From: Lachnospiraceae bacterium
GTDB taxonomy: Bacteria; Bacillota; Clostridia; Lachnospirales; Lachnospiraceae
Direction of reading: 5' to 3'
NCBI GenBank assembly: GCA_902381685.1
Contig: LR698958.1
Location: 272,951-336,950 of the forward strand
DNA: 64,000 nt
Shown: positions 1 through 8,940 of the stretch, piece after piece
How positions within the stretch are numbered: position 1 is the first letter of the stretch
Layout of the letters: every line of letters begins with the position of its first letter
Program-made: the position numbers and the translations under genes
The notes under the pieces: model-generated
Database searches by the model: none
The model's input: the letters and a program-made list of their open reading frames with translations, nothing else
What the model was told of the DNA's origin: nothing

Positions 1-465
<465 letters not shown>

Positions 466-636
466 GTTTTCCCGTTCAAGAATCACTACTAGCAATTCTA
501 TCCCTTTTACTGTTTGGTTTATCAGATTCCTCTGATACGTTCTTTAAATTTCTCTTAGAAATTTTCAGGTTCGTTGTCTATTGTTTAATTATCAATGTTC
601 TCTTTTTTGTTTTTGCTCTCTTGCGACAGCCATATT

Positions 637-665
637 AGAATATCATATGCATTCTTCTTTGTCAA
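637..665 (-). promoter_or_regulatory. rRNA promoter P2 (proximal)
   Basis: On the minus strand a perfect -35 TTGACA (660-665) is followed after 17 bp by a -10 TATTCT (637-642). It lies about 170 bp upstream of the 16S 5' end. It is preceded by an A-rich tract that could act as an UP element. Confidence 0.8.
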
Positions 666-729
666 CAACTTTTTTCATTTTTTTGAATTTTGTTTTTGAC
701 TTGTCTGCCCGTCTCTCGAGTGCTTGTCT

Positions 730-758
730 ATAATATCATCGAATATCCTTTCTGTCAA
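730..758 (-). promoter_or_regulatory. rRNA promoter P1 (distal)
   Basis: On the minus strand a perfect -35 TTGACA (753-758) is followed after a 17-bp spacer by a -10 TATTAT (730-735). It sits 93 bp upstream of P2 in the same orientation. A very similar A-rich block precedes both, so the promoter cassette looks duplicated. Confidence 0.8.
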
Positions 759-912
759 CATCTTTTTTCATTTTTCTGCAATTTTTTTACGAAAATTACA
801 TTCTCTAAATCTTATCATTTCCTTTCACCCATAACACCATGATAACTTACGCCCAAAATCGCCCCTCGCGGCATACACTATAATGATAAAAAGGTTCTGC
901 AATCATTCCTAC

Positions 913-947
913 AAACAAGAAAGAGCCCTGCCGACTCTTTCTTGTTT
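913..947 (-). terminator. Hairpin after the 5'-nucleotidase gene
   Basis: A 13-bp perfect stem (913-925 with 935-947) and a 9-nt loop lie 20 bp past the stop of the nucleotidase gene. The U tract is poor: the 3' arm itself is T-rich, but no run follows. It may also insulate the rRNA promoters. Confidence 0.6.
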
Positions 948-966
948 CATACTATCCTGCTATACA

Positions 967-3219
967 CTAATTTTTCTTTTTATATCTTAATGCTGTCAAA
1001 CTTCCCGTTGCAGCCATCATCATAATAAGCCAGATTGTCACCTGTGTTGCGTCGGCTGTCTTCGGATTTACTGCCCCTCCCCCATTATTTTCAGGTGCAT
1101 GGGTATTTTGCATCTTCTTGATTGCATCTAAGTTCTTCTGAACCTGCTGCAATTTGGTCTTTAATTGGGCCAGTTCCTCTTCCGTATAGTTTTGTTTATA
1201 TAATTTTTCCGCTGTCTCTAAGTCCCTTTTCGCATTTTCCAGCACAGTTTTGTCTGTTACTTTTACATTATCCGTATTGATTTTGTCTGCTTTTTTAATA
1301 TTTTCAGTCTGTAACGCCTGTTGCGCCATAGAAATTCTTTCTAAGAGCGCTTTCGTATGCTCTAATACCTTGTTTACCTGATTTTTCTGTTCTTCGCTTA
1401 TATCAGGATTTGCCAATAATTCTTTGCCTTTTTCATCTAATAACCGTATTTTTTCCGTATCTGAAGATTTTACCGTTTCTACTCTATATGCCTGTGCATC
1501 TTTTTCTAAACGTGTAATCTCTTCTGCAAGATACGTTCCCGCCGGCTGCTCTATCGCTCTTACCTTTGTATCCAACTCCATTTTCAGTCCCTGTGCCTCT
1601 CTTCTGTCACGCAGAGCCTGAATTGCACTCAAATTATCTATAGGAGCATCATCTGGAGAAACAATCGGTTTCAATTCTTTAAACACAGAACCTTCCAGCG
1701 TCGCACAATATTCATTGACACAAACAGGATATTTTTTCTCTGTGTCATAAATGGAAATCGGTTCTCCCCGGTCTGTTGTTATGGAAGTTACTTTCACTTT
1801 GCCGTTCACTTTTTCGTAAGTGGCAGTAATTCCCGAAAATTGGTCACCAAAATTAGAACTGTCCTTTGTTCCAAGCAAAGCGTTCTCCAGCTGTTGTGCC
1901 ATCTGTTTTCCTGTTATTTCATATGTATAAAGTCTGTTTCCAAACGGTGTGATTGTATAAATGTCTGCCACGGTAACGTTTCGTGTTGACGCCCCTTCTT
2001 CCAGCAAAATATCCGAGCGTATTCCCCCGCTGTTTGTAAATGCCGCAACTGTATTTTGTTCTTTTGTTGCGTCCAGCATCAATCCTGCCAGCCAGTTTCC
2101 CGCTATGGAAGTTGTCGTTCCCTCCTGAATAGGTGTTTTTGTAATATTTTTATCTACCGTGCAGAGAACTTCATACATTTCATCTTTTACCTCGTCCCAT
2201 GCCGCCTGACTGATTTTTGTGATTTCTTTATCCAAATGCGGATTGTTCCCATTCTGATAATACAGATTCTGCAAATTTTCTTTCGCAGTTGTATCCACAT
2301 ATGTCGGATCTATCACTTCAACATCATTGTTCTCCGGATTGATTTTTACTTCCGCAGTTGCGTAGCCGTATGCTTTTGAATTTCCCTGAATATAGTCAAT
2401 TCCATTTTTTGCCGTTCCCACATTTTTTTCATGTGAGTGTCCGCCCAAAACCAAGTCCACCACGTCCGGATTCATCGCCTCCGCAATCGGTCCCGGCTCG
2501 CCATGTGCCAAAACCATTACTACATCTGCTTTTGTTTTTTCTTTTACTTCTTTCGTTCTTTCACTAAGTTTATTTAAGTCTCCGTCAATTTTATATGGCG
2601 CTATCTGTGAAGCCTTTATATCGTTTGAGTAATCTTCCACATATCCGACAATCGCTATATCATATTTTCCTTTTTTCACTACAGTATAGTCCTGTGTAAA
2701 AGGAACTCTCTGACCATTTTCTTTATAATATAGATTGTTTGCCAAAACAGGAATATCCGAATCTCCTTTATAATTTCCAATTTCGTACGGAGCCATTGTT
2801 CCTTTTTCATCTGCTGCATACTTTTTCACGTCCCAATCAAACTCATGATTTCCAAGAGCAACAGCATCGTATTTCATTTTGTCATAGGCAGCACGCATAG
2901 GCGCTCCAAAAGTTAAATTTGAATGCGGCGTACTTTGATAAATATCTCCGCCGTCCAGCAAAAGTACTCCTTCGTATTCACTGTTTGCGCGTGCATCGTT
3001 CACAAGTTTGGCAATATATGCAAGCCTGTACTGGAAAGTTTCTTCCTTATATGTAGAAACATCAGTAATATATCCATGAACGTCCGTTGTTTCAAAAACC
3101 TTGATAGTATCCCAGTTTGCATATGGATTATTATTTTCTGCCTGCACCTGCGGAGCATTAACAAGCAGCATTGCCATAATCATTAAAAATGACAGTAGTG
3201 TTTTCTGTTTTCTTTTCAT
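967..3219 (-). CDS. Wall-anchored 5'-nucleotidase / 2',3'-cyclic-nucleotide phosphodiesterase
   Basis: A 750-residue exported protein of the UshA/YfkN calcineurin-like family. This family dephosphorylates nucleotides outside the cell to release nucleosides and phosphate. After a signal peptide (about 1-27) the metallophosphatase domain shows the metal ligands TTDVHG, LDGGD, GNHEFDWD and GGHSHEKN. The 5'-nucleotidase C-terminal domain (about 360-545) follows, then a charged helical linker. The C-terminus has a sorting-signal layout: NPKTAD, a hydrophobic segment and RYKKKN. The motif departs from LPXTG and resembles class B or clostridial variants. A class B sortase is encoded at 59.8-60.6 kb. 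AGAGAGGA precedes the ATG at good spacing. The gene is monocistronic, with its own promoter at 3344-3373. Confidence 0.9.
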   Translation of the reverse strand: MKRKQKTLLSFLMIMAMLLVNAPQVQAENNNPYANWDTIKVFETTDVHGYITDVSTYKEETFQYRLAYIAKLVNDARANSEYEGVLLLDGGDIYQSTPHSNLTFGAPMRAAYDKMKYDAVALGNHEFDWDVKKYAADEKGTMAPYEIGNYKGDSDIPVLANNLYYKENGQRVPFTQDYTVVKKGKYDIAIVGYVEDYSNDIKASQIAPYKIDGDLNKLSERTKEVKEKTKADVVMVLAHGEPGPIAEAMNPDVVDLVLGGHSHEKNVGTAKNGIDYIQGNSKAYGYATAEVKINPENNDVEVIDPTYVDTTAKENLQNLYYQNGNNPHLDKEITKISQAAWDEVKDEMYEVLCTVDKNITKTPIQEGTTTSIAGNWLAGLMLDATKEQNTVAAFTNSGGIRSDILLEEGASTRNVTVADIYTITPFGNRLYTYEITGKQMAQQLENALLGTKDSSNFGDQFSGITATYEKVNGKVKVTSITTDRGEPISIYDTEKKYPVCVNEYCATLEGSVFKELKPIVSPDDAPIDNLSAIQALRDRREAQGLKMELDTKVRAIEQPAGTYLAEEITRLEKDAQAYRVETVKSSDTEKIRLLDEKGKELLANPDISEEQKNQVNKVLEHTKALLERISMAQQALQTENIKKADKINTDNVKVTDKTVLENAKRDLETAEKLYKQNYTEEELAQLKTKLQQVQKNLDAIKKMQNTHAPENNGGGAVNPKTADATQVTIWLIMMMAATGSLTALRYKKKN

Positions 3220-3343
3220 TCAATTTTCCTCTCTTTTTTCATATCCATAACCAGTTACACTTACACACAATGTATTCTCCCACGCTTTCCACCTTTCTGT
3301 TTATATTTGTGTGTCTCACTTTTTTACCGCTCTCTTTTTCTGT

Positions 3344-3373
3344 ATTATATAATGGCTTCCGGCCAAATGTAAA
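3344..3373 (-). promoter_or_regulatory. Promoter of the 5'-nucleotidase gene
   Basis: On the minus strand -35 TTTACA (3368-3373) is followed after 18 bp by -10 TATAAT (3344-3349). It lies about 125 bp upstream of the start codon. The spacer contains a small GGC/GCC dyad. Confidence 0.6.
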
Positions 3374-3400
3374 CAGTATTAAGTTTTCTTTAGAAAAGAA

Positions 3401-3428
3401 AAAAGATTGCACAGTTGCGCAATCTTTT
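3401..3428 (-). terminator. Rho-independent terminator of the YitT gene
   Basis: A 10-bp stem AAAAGATTGC/GCAATCTTTT with an 8-nt loop lies just past the stop of the YitT gene. It is followed on the minus strand by TTTTCTTTTC. Confidence 0.8.
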
Positions 3429-3450
3429 CACCTTAAGTGTGTCTATATAT

Positions 3451-4305
3451 TTAGTGAGGTTTAAACCCTTCTCCCCTCACTTCATTTGATTCCATTGTAA
3501 TTAAGAAAGCTTCTTCGTCCACTTCTTTAACCGCTTTTTGTACCATATGCATTTCCTTATTACTGCAGGCACACATAACAACTAATTTCTCTTCTCCCGA
3601 ATAACTTCCTACGCCGCGCAGAAATGTTGAACCTCTCTGTGTCAGTTCATCAATTCGTTTTGCAACTTCATGTCCGTGGTCTGTGACAACCAATGTCATT
3701 TTTCCAGCGTCAATACCGTACATTACTTTATCTACAACAACGGAAAGGATATAAGTTAAAATCAGACCGTAAATAATACTGTCCACGTCTCCAAAAAGAA
3801 GTCCTCCAAGTCCTACAATAATTACGTCTGTAATAAATGTAATTTTTCCAATGGATAAATGTGGTCTTAAAGCACGAACTGACATGATAATAAAGTCTGC
3901 TCCCCCTGTAGATGTATTTCTCATATAAATCATGGCATAACCTAAACCTGAAAATACTCCTACGCAGATGGCAGATAACATTCTGTCTCCCGAGTATACC
4001 GGCAGCATCGGTGCAACATAGTCCATAAGTGGCCATGCAATAATCATTGTTTTAATGGATCTTAACAAAAATCCTTTTCCCAATAATTTGTAACACATAA
4101 TAACAATCGGGATATTTAATATGATTGTCATCGTACCGATTGGCAACCCAAATAAATGATAAAAAATCATGGCAATTCCTGAAATTCCCGCTACAGGAAA
4201 TCCTGAATTTGCCGCAAAATTATATACTCCAATGGCAATTAACAGGTTTCCGACAATATCTACCAAAATATCAATAGCAAACTCTTTTCTTCTGTTTTTC
4301 TCCAT
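3451..4305 (-). CDS. YitT family membrane protein with DUF2179 domain
   Basis: A protein of about 284 residues with five to six hydrophobic segments in the first 200 residues (YitT/DUF161). A soluble C-terminal domain of DUF2179 type (about 215-284) contains RGSTFLRGVGSYSGEEK. The substrate of the family is not established. I chose the ATG at 4305 because GGAAAGGAAGAGAG precedes it. The in-frame upstream extension lacks a ribosome site and would overlap the hairpin of the upstream gene. A shorter YitT paralogue without DUF2179 lies at 29.8 kb. Terminators flank it on both sides, so it is its own unit. Confidence 0.85.
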   Translation of the reverse strand: MEKNRRKEFAIDILVDIVGNLLIAIGVYNFAANSGFPVAGISGIAMIFYHLFGLPIGTMTIILNIPIVIMCYKLLGKGFLLRSIKTMIIAWPLMDYVAPMLPVYSGDRMLSAICVGVFSGLGYAMIYMRNTSTGGADFIIMSVRALRPHLSIGKITFITDVIIVGLGGLLFGDVDSIIYGLILTYILSVVVDKVMYGIDAGKMTLVVTDHGHEVAKRIDELTQRGSTFLRGVGSYSGEEKLVVMCACSNKEMHMVQKAVKEVDEEAFLITMESNEVRGEGFKPH

Positions 4306-4347
4306 ACTCTCTTCCTTTCCTATTTTACATTTACTTCCTGCTAACCT

Positions 4348-4396
4348 AAAAAAGAGCAAAGCAAATTATAATATTATAATTCGCAATCGCTCTTTT
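4348..4396 (-). terminator. Terminator between nudC and yitT
   Basis: A long interrupted stem whose outer arms are AAAAGAGC/GCTCTTTT and whose inner arms are AATTATAA/TTATAATT. It is followed on the minus strand by TTTTTT. It lies about 25 bp after the nudC stop. Confidence 0.75.
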
Positions 4397-4422
4397 ACTA
4401 TTATAGTATATTCTTCCTTTAA

Positions 4423-5262
4423 TTAAATGTCAATATTTTTCTTTTCCTTAAAATATAAAATCATTTCATTTGTAAGGCTGATATTTCTTTCCGTTATCGG
4501 AATATCTTCACGTTCAAACCACTCTGCCAGCGCCAGTTCTTCTTTGTCCAGCGTAATCTTATCCTCTCCGTCCAAGTCCGCAAAAAAACCTAAGAGAAGC
4601 GTATCCGTAAAAGACCATGGCTGGCTTTTGTAAAATCTTATATTTTTTACTTTCAGTCCTACCTCTTCCATAACCTCACGTTTAACCGTTTCTTCTATTG
4701 TTTCTCCTATTTCCGCATATCCCGCTATCAGGGCATATTTTTTATATTCCCTTCCCGCGTATTTTGACATCAAAAGTCTGTTTCCGTCTGTGACACCTAC
4801 GATAACTGCCGGGGAAATTTTCGGATATTCCATTTGGCCGCAGTGTTCACATTTTAACATTCTCTCCCTGTCATCTTTTACCATTTTCCTTCCGCATCTT
4901 CCACAAAATTTGTGAGACTGATACCAGCGGTGTAACTGGCAGCCCGTAATTCCGGCAAACGCAAGATGCTGCGGCTTCAATCTGCGAAACATTTCCGCAT
5001 CTTTCCAACAATATCCTTCTATGTCCCCGTAGAAATCTTCTGCCAGATAAAAAGACTGATTATCGACAGAAAATAAATATGTGCATTTTTCACACAGAGC
5101 AGAATCATACAATTCCATTTCCCCAAAGGTCGGAAAGCAAATTTCCTCACTCTCCTTTAACAGCGCTTCACGCCCCTTATAAATCAAGAGAAAACTTTCT
5201 TTTTGTGGGGCTTTCGGTTTATATTCATTCCTATAAATATGCGGATATATATCCTGTATCAT
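4423..5262 (-). CDS. nudC: NADH pyrophosphatase / NAD-capped RNA hydrolase NudC
   Basis: A 279-residue Nudix hydrolase. Family members cleave NADH to NMNH and AMP and remove NAD caps from RNA. An N-terminal NUDIX-like region is followed by a four-cysteine zinc ribbon (CGRCGRK and CEHCGQ, about 120-142). The Nudix box GYAEIGETIEETVKREVMEE (about 181-200) follows. The NudC signature normally read as SQPWPF appears as SQPWSF. GGAG sits 8 bp before the ATG. The gene is divergent from the hydroxyacid dehydrogenase at 5348, with 85 bp between them. Confidence 0.93.
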   Translation of the reverse strand: MIQDIYPHIYRNEYKPKAPQKESFLLIYKGREALLKESEEICFPTFGEMELYDSALCEKCTYLFSVDNQSFYLAEDFYGDIEGYCWKDAEMFRRLKPQHLAFAGITGCQLHRWYQSHKFCGRCGRKMVKDDRERMLKCEHCGQMEYPKISPAVIVGVTDGNRLLMSKYAGREYKKYALIAGYAEIGETIEETVKREVMEEVGLKVKNIRFYKSQPWSFTDTLLLGFFADLDGEDKITLDKEELALAEWFEREDIPITERNISLTNEMILYFKEKKNIDI

Positions 5263-5347
5263 CTCATCATCTCCATTATCTTTATATAGACTTTTTTTAT
5301 TTTCAACGCTAAAATTATTTTATAACAAATCAGAAAGGATTAAAAGA

Positions 5348-6283
5348 ATGAAAATAGTATTTTTAGATGCAAAAACAATTGGTGATGATATAAATCTGTC
5401 CCCCTTTGAAAAATTAGGAGAAATCGTAAAATATGATTTTTCCACTCCGGAGCAGATTCCCGACAGAGTAAAAGATGCCGATGTCCTTATTTTAAACAAA
5501 GTTGCCATTAATCACTCTACAATTCACACTGCAAAACATTTAAAACTTGTCTGTGTCACTGCAACCGGTACAGATAATTTAGATAAAGAGTATCTTGAAA
5601 AAAATCATATCGCATGGCGTAATGTAGCCGGATATTCTACGAATTCAGTTGCACAGCACACTTTTGCCATGCTGTTTTATCTTTTAGAAAAATTGAATTA
5701 TTATGATGGCTATGTAAAAGGCGGCCATTATGTAAACGATAGGATTTTTACGCATTTTGAAGAAAAATTTTCGGAAATCGAAGGAAAAACGTGGGGTATT
5801 ATCGGTCTTGGAAATATCGGACGGCGTGTCGCACAAATCGCAGAATGTTTTGGCGCAAATGTAATTTATTACTCCCCTTCAGGAAGCCCCGCACAGAAGG
5901 GATATCATCAGGTAGATTTTGATACCGTTCTGACTCAATCTGATATTTTGTCCGTACACGCACCTCTCACTGATAAAACGAAAAATTTAATGAATAAGTC
6001 GGCTTTTGCCAAAATGAAATCTTCCGCCATTTTTCTCAATCTCGGCCGGGGAGCAATTGTTGTGGAAAGTGATTTAGCGTACGCATTGGAAAATCAGTTG
6101 ATTGCCGCTGCCGGCCTGGACGTTCTTTGTACAGAACCGATGGAGGCCGAAAATCCTTTGCTGCAGATAGAGGATAGTCGAAAACTGCTAATTACACCGC
6201 ACATTGCATGGGCAAGCATAGAAGCGCGCACAAGATTAATGCACATTATTTTGAATCAAATCAAAGAATTCTTTCATATTTAA
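5348..6283 (+). CDS. D-2-hydroxyacid dehydrogenase (NAD-dependent)
   Basis: A 311-residue member of the D-isomer 2-hydroxyacid dehydrogenase family, which interconverts 2-oxo acids and D-2-hydroxy acids with NAD(H). The Rossmann motif GLGNIGRRVA is near 153. The catalytic pattern is present: an Arg within NLGRGAIVVES, a Glu in LCTEPMEAENPL and the active His in TPHIAWAS. It resembles glycerate or hydroxypyruvate reductases, but the substrate cannot be read from sequence. AGAAAGGA precedes the ATG. It is a single gene, convergent with lspA. Confidence 0.88.
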   Translation: MKIVFLDAKTIGDDINLSPFEKLGEIVKYDFSTPEQIPDRVKDADVLILNKVAINHSTIHTAKHLKLVCVTATGTDNLDKEYLEKNHIAWRNVAGYSTNSVAQHTFAMLFYLLEKLNYYDGYVKGGHYVNDRIFTHFEEKFSEIEGKTWGIIGLGNIGRRVAQIAECFGANVIYYSPSGSPAQKGYHQVDFDTVLTQSDILSVHAPLTDKTKNLMNKSAFAKMKSSAIFLNLGRGAIVVESDLAYALENQLIAAAGLDVLCTEPMEAENPLLQIEDSRKLLITPHIAWASIEARTRLMHIILNQIKEFFHI

Positions 6284-6284
6284 A

Positions 6285-6304
6285 GGAGATGCAACCGCAT
6301 CTCC
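6285..6304. terminator. Short hairpin between convergent genes
   Basis: GGAGATGC-AACC-GCATCTCC forms a perfect 8-bp stem. It sits exactly between the dehydrogenase stop (6283) and the lspA stop (6309). The U tracts are weak on both strands, so termination is inferred from position. Confidence 0.5.
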
Positions 6305-6308
6305 TCAT

Positions 6309-6767
6309 CTACTTCTTAAAACCGGACAGAATAAATCCGATTGCTCCCGCAAAAATACTGAAATCACCTATATTAAACGTGATGTCCGTCAGTTTTTTCC
6401 ATTTTGTTTTAAATCCAATATAATCTACAACATATTTTCTTTTTATTCTGTCATACAGGTTGCTGACCGCACCGCCAATCAGAAAACTTAAACTGATTTT
6501 TTCCAATCCGTTTTTATGTTTTCCAAACAGACACAGAGCATAGACAGCCACTATTCCCGTCATCACAATTGAAATCCATTTGACTGCTTTTGGGTATCTG
6601 TCCAGCATATTTAACGCCATTCCCTCATTATGTACGTGGCGCAACAGGATCTTCCCCCTGCAGACAGGAATCTCTTCTCCCCGCTTAATCTTTTTTTCTA
6701 CCCGGCTTTTTATCCATAAGTCGAGAATCGCTATTCCGACAATCGACAAACAACAAATAATCAGCAT
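6309..6767 (-). CDS. lspA: Signal peptidase II (LspA-like)
   Basis: A 152-residue membrane aspartic protease that removes the signal peptide of prolipoproteins after lipidation. There are four hydrophobic segments. The family signatures are HNEGMALN near 45, NLYDR near 103 and a VVDY...FNIGD pair near 113-134 that carries the two catalytic aspartates. It is divergent from E. coli LspA. It is the last gene of an operon after the subtilase and the small coiled-coil gene: the upstream stop is at 6770, only 2 bp before this start. The lipoprotein amidase at 16.4 kb is one likely substrate. Confidence 0.85.
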   Translation of the reverse strand: MLIICCLSIVGIAILDLWIKSRVEKKIKRGEEIPVCRGKILLRHVHNEGMALNMLDRYPKAVKWISIVMTGIVAVYALCLFGKHKNGLEKISLSFLIGGAVSNLYDRIKRKYVVDYIGFKTKWKKLTDITFNIGDFSIFAGAIGFILSGFKK

Positions 6768-6769
6768 AA

Positions 6770-7057
6770 TTAATCCTCAAAAATATCTTTCATCTCATAT
6801 TCACAGACTTTGATTTCCTGCTCTCTTTCGGCAATGTTTTCGCATAACTCCAAAAAATCTTCGTCCTGTACCTCTCCTCTTTGGTAACGTTCATAAACGA
6901 TGCGCCCCAAGTCTCTAAAGTCTCTTCTGTTGCTTCTCTCTAAATTGCGGATTTTCCCTTTAATCTTCTGTGTTTCCACAACTTCTCCTGCTCTTTTCCC
7001 CACAGTCTCCGCTGTTTCACTAATTCTATCCACAATATCTTCCCATAAATCTTTCAT
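6770..7057 (-). CDS. Small charged coiled-coil protein, unknown function
   Basis: A 95-residue, highly charged, helical protein with no signal peptide or membrane segment. Its middle region, about 25-60, is rich in Arg and Glu and looks amphipathic. I do not recognise a family. It lies between the subtilase (18 bp upstream) and lspA (2 bp downstream) in one operon. The ATG follows GGGGAAACGGGAAG-type purines. Confidence 0.7.
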   Translation of the reverse strand: MKDLWEDIVDRISETAETVGKRAGEVVETQKIKGKIRNLERSNRRDFRDLGRIVYERYQRGEVQDEDFLELCENIAEREQEIKVCEYEMKDIFED

Positions 7058-7075
7058 CTTCCCGTTTCCCCTTTC

Positions 7076-8788
7076 TTAAAACGACCTTAATTCATCAAAC
7101 GTTTTGTATAAATCTAAAGTTCCATATCCCCACAATCTGTTCGGATATTCTTCCGAGTCTATACGATTCGTTCCCAAAATCAGCAGATTTTTAATTTGTA
7201 CTGTATCCACATTCCTTCTGCCAATCTGATAGTAGAGCCATTCCATTAACAGAGCAGATGCTCCCGCTGTGATTGCAGCCGAAATACTGGAACCGCTTCT
7301 TTCTACGAACTGATTCCGATTTGTAACTCCCGTCACATTCACTCCGGGCGCTGCAAAATCCGGCTTTAAAGTTCCATTTCTAGTATACCCTCTTCCCGAA
7401 TCAATGGCAATACTATTATTATTGCCATTATAGTTTGCCGCTGTCATCACAGTCCATACACACCCCGGTTCCGTAATTGTCCAGTCCGGGTTAGAAAGTA
7501 AAAAATAAACCTCTCCTTTTAAAAACTCCGTCACGGGCAGCCACATGTGAAAAATTCCATCTGCAACCTGTATCGCTTCCACTTCTATTCTCCAAATTCC
7601 TTCTACCGCATTTTCAAACCGGATAAATGCCAATTCTGAATTTGTCCTTTCCACAAGCAAGCGATAATCTACATACACCGTAGTCCTCTCAAATACAAAA
7701 CTGTGTACAAAAGTACTCTCACTTTGTTTCACTGTAGGAAACGGAATTTTTTCTCCCGCCGGAGAAATGATAGACACCATAAAAATGTTAGGAATATCCG
7801 TCCACATTTCCAGAGTAAATCCCTCTCCTCCCCTTTCCACACGAATTTCAACTGAATCTTTATCTCTTCTCTCCTCCAGTTTCCCGTAATAGTGATGCCT
7901 TTGATTTGCCTCATTTCCGCCGCCCAAAACAACTGCCATATTATGCTCATTAGAATAATAGGAAAGTAAATTTCCAAGAGGAGACGTTCCGTTATGGTCT
8001 CCTAAATTTGTCCCAAGAGGTATACAAAAGATAAGCGGCATCTGATTTCTGTCTGCCAGTATTTCCAGATACCGCATGCCGAGCATAATGTCATTTTCCT
8101 GATAACATTTTGCATCTTCATTAATAAAATAAAATTGTTTTAAATAATTTTTTGCCTCTTTTAATTTTACGATGCCAAAGGTTGCTCTTGGTGCCGCCCC
8201 GAGAAAATCTTCCTCCACATTTTCTCCCCCGCCCGCTATACTCGCAACAAACGTTCCATGCCCGTCCGTGTCTGTTGTCGGAACAATTTCCTTTGGATTA
8301 TCGCTTCGCAGCGCTTCATCAATCTCCTCTCTGACATATTCACTTCCATATAAAAAGCCTTCCGGTTCTCTTCCCGTCTGTATTGTCTGATCCCATATCC
8401 CTGCAATCCGTGTCGTTCCGTCCGCATTTCTAAACAGAGGATTTTCATAATCAATACCCGTGTCAATAATCCCAATCATCACTCCTTCGCCTTTCAGCCT
8501 TAATGTAGGATAATTTTGCACCTGAGTAATTCCCGCTTGATTTAACGTTTCCGTCCCCAATAAAGTATAGCACTTCGGAATACTCCCATACCTAAATCTC
8601 TCTAAACTCACAGGATCTCCAAAAATTTTATTTATATAAATAGCGCGATAATAAAATCCTATCTCCTGTTCACATACCCGACTTGTTGAAATCTGCTCCA
8701 GAAAATAGGGATTCTCCCTCTCATAAATAAAATCCCTGAAATCTTCTGATAAAATCTGTTCTTTACATAACGCTGCGTCTTCTAACAT
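7076..8788 (-). CDS. S8 family serine peptidase (Csp-like subtilase)
   Basis: A subtilisin-family protease of about 570 residues with no evident signal peptide. The catalytic triad is visible: Asp in GIIDTGIDYENP (about 110), His in DTDGHGTFVAS (about 177) and Ser in SGSSISAAITAG (about 505). The large insertion between His and Ser resembles clostridial Csp proteases, which act in spore germination. The usual GTSMA-P active-site string is altered to GSSISAAI. The true start is probably the ATG at 8788, with AAGGA 6 bp upstream, rather than a TTG 21 bp earlier. It heads an operon with the small coiled-coil gene and lspA. Confidence 0.88.
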   Translation of the reverse strand: MLEDAALCKEQILSEDFRDFIYERENPYFLEQISTSRVCEQEIGFYYRAIYINKIFGDPVSLERFRYGSIPKCYTLLGTETLNQAGITQVQNYPTLRLKGEGVMIGIIDTGIDYENPLFRNADGTTRIAGIWDQTIQTGREPEGFLYGSEYVREEIDEALRSDNPKEIVPTTDTDGHGTFVASIAGGGENVEEDFLGAAPRATFGIVKLKEAKNYLKQFYFINEDAKCYQENDIMLGMRYLEILADRNQMPLIFCIPLGTNLGDHNGTSPLGNLLSYYSNEHNMAVVLGGGNEANQRHHYYGKLEERRDKDSVEIRVERGGEGFTLEMWTDIPNIFMVSIISPAGEKIPFPTVKQSESTFVHSFVFERTTVYVDYRLLVERTNSELAFIRFENAVEGIWRIEVEAIQVADGIFHMWLPVTEFLKGEVYFLLSNPDWTITEPGCVWTVMTAANYNGNNNSIAIDSGRGYTRNGTLKPDFAAPGVNVTGVTNRNQFVERSGSSISAAITAGASALLMEWLYYQIGRRNVDTVQIKNLLILGTNRIDSEEYPNRLWGYGTLDLYKTFDELRSF

Positions 8789-8882
8789 ATTATTCCTTTT
8801 TATTTTCAATGTATGAAAAGGTAATAGAAGATATGAAAATTTTTATTGTCATCACTTGGAGTTTGAACATACTCAAAAAAAC

Positions 8883-8918
8883 AGGTGAAAATCTATCTCA
8901 CCCGATAGATTTTCACCT
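8883..8918. terminator. Bidirectional-looking terminator after the antiporter
   Basis: A 15-bp perfect stem (8883-8897 with 8904-8918) with a 6-nt loop. On the minus strand it is followed by GTTTTTTTG and ends the antiporter transcript. On the plus strand ATTTTTT follows. Confidence 0.88.
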
Positions 8919-8940
8919 ATTTTTTACCTTATTTACAAGT

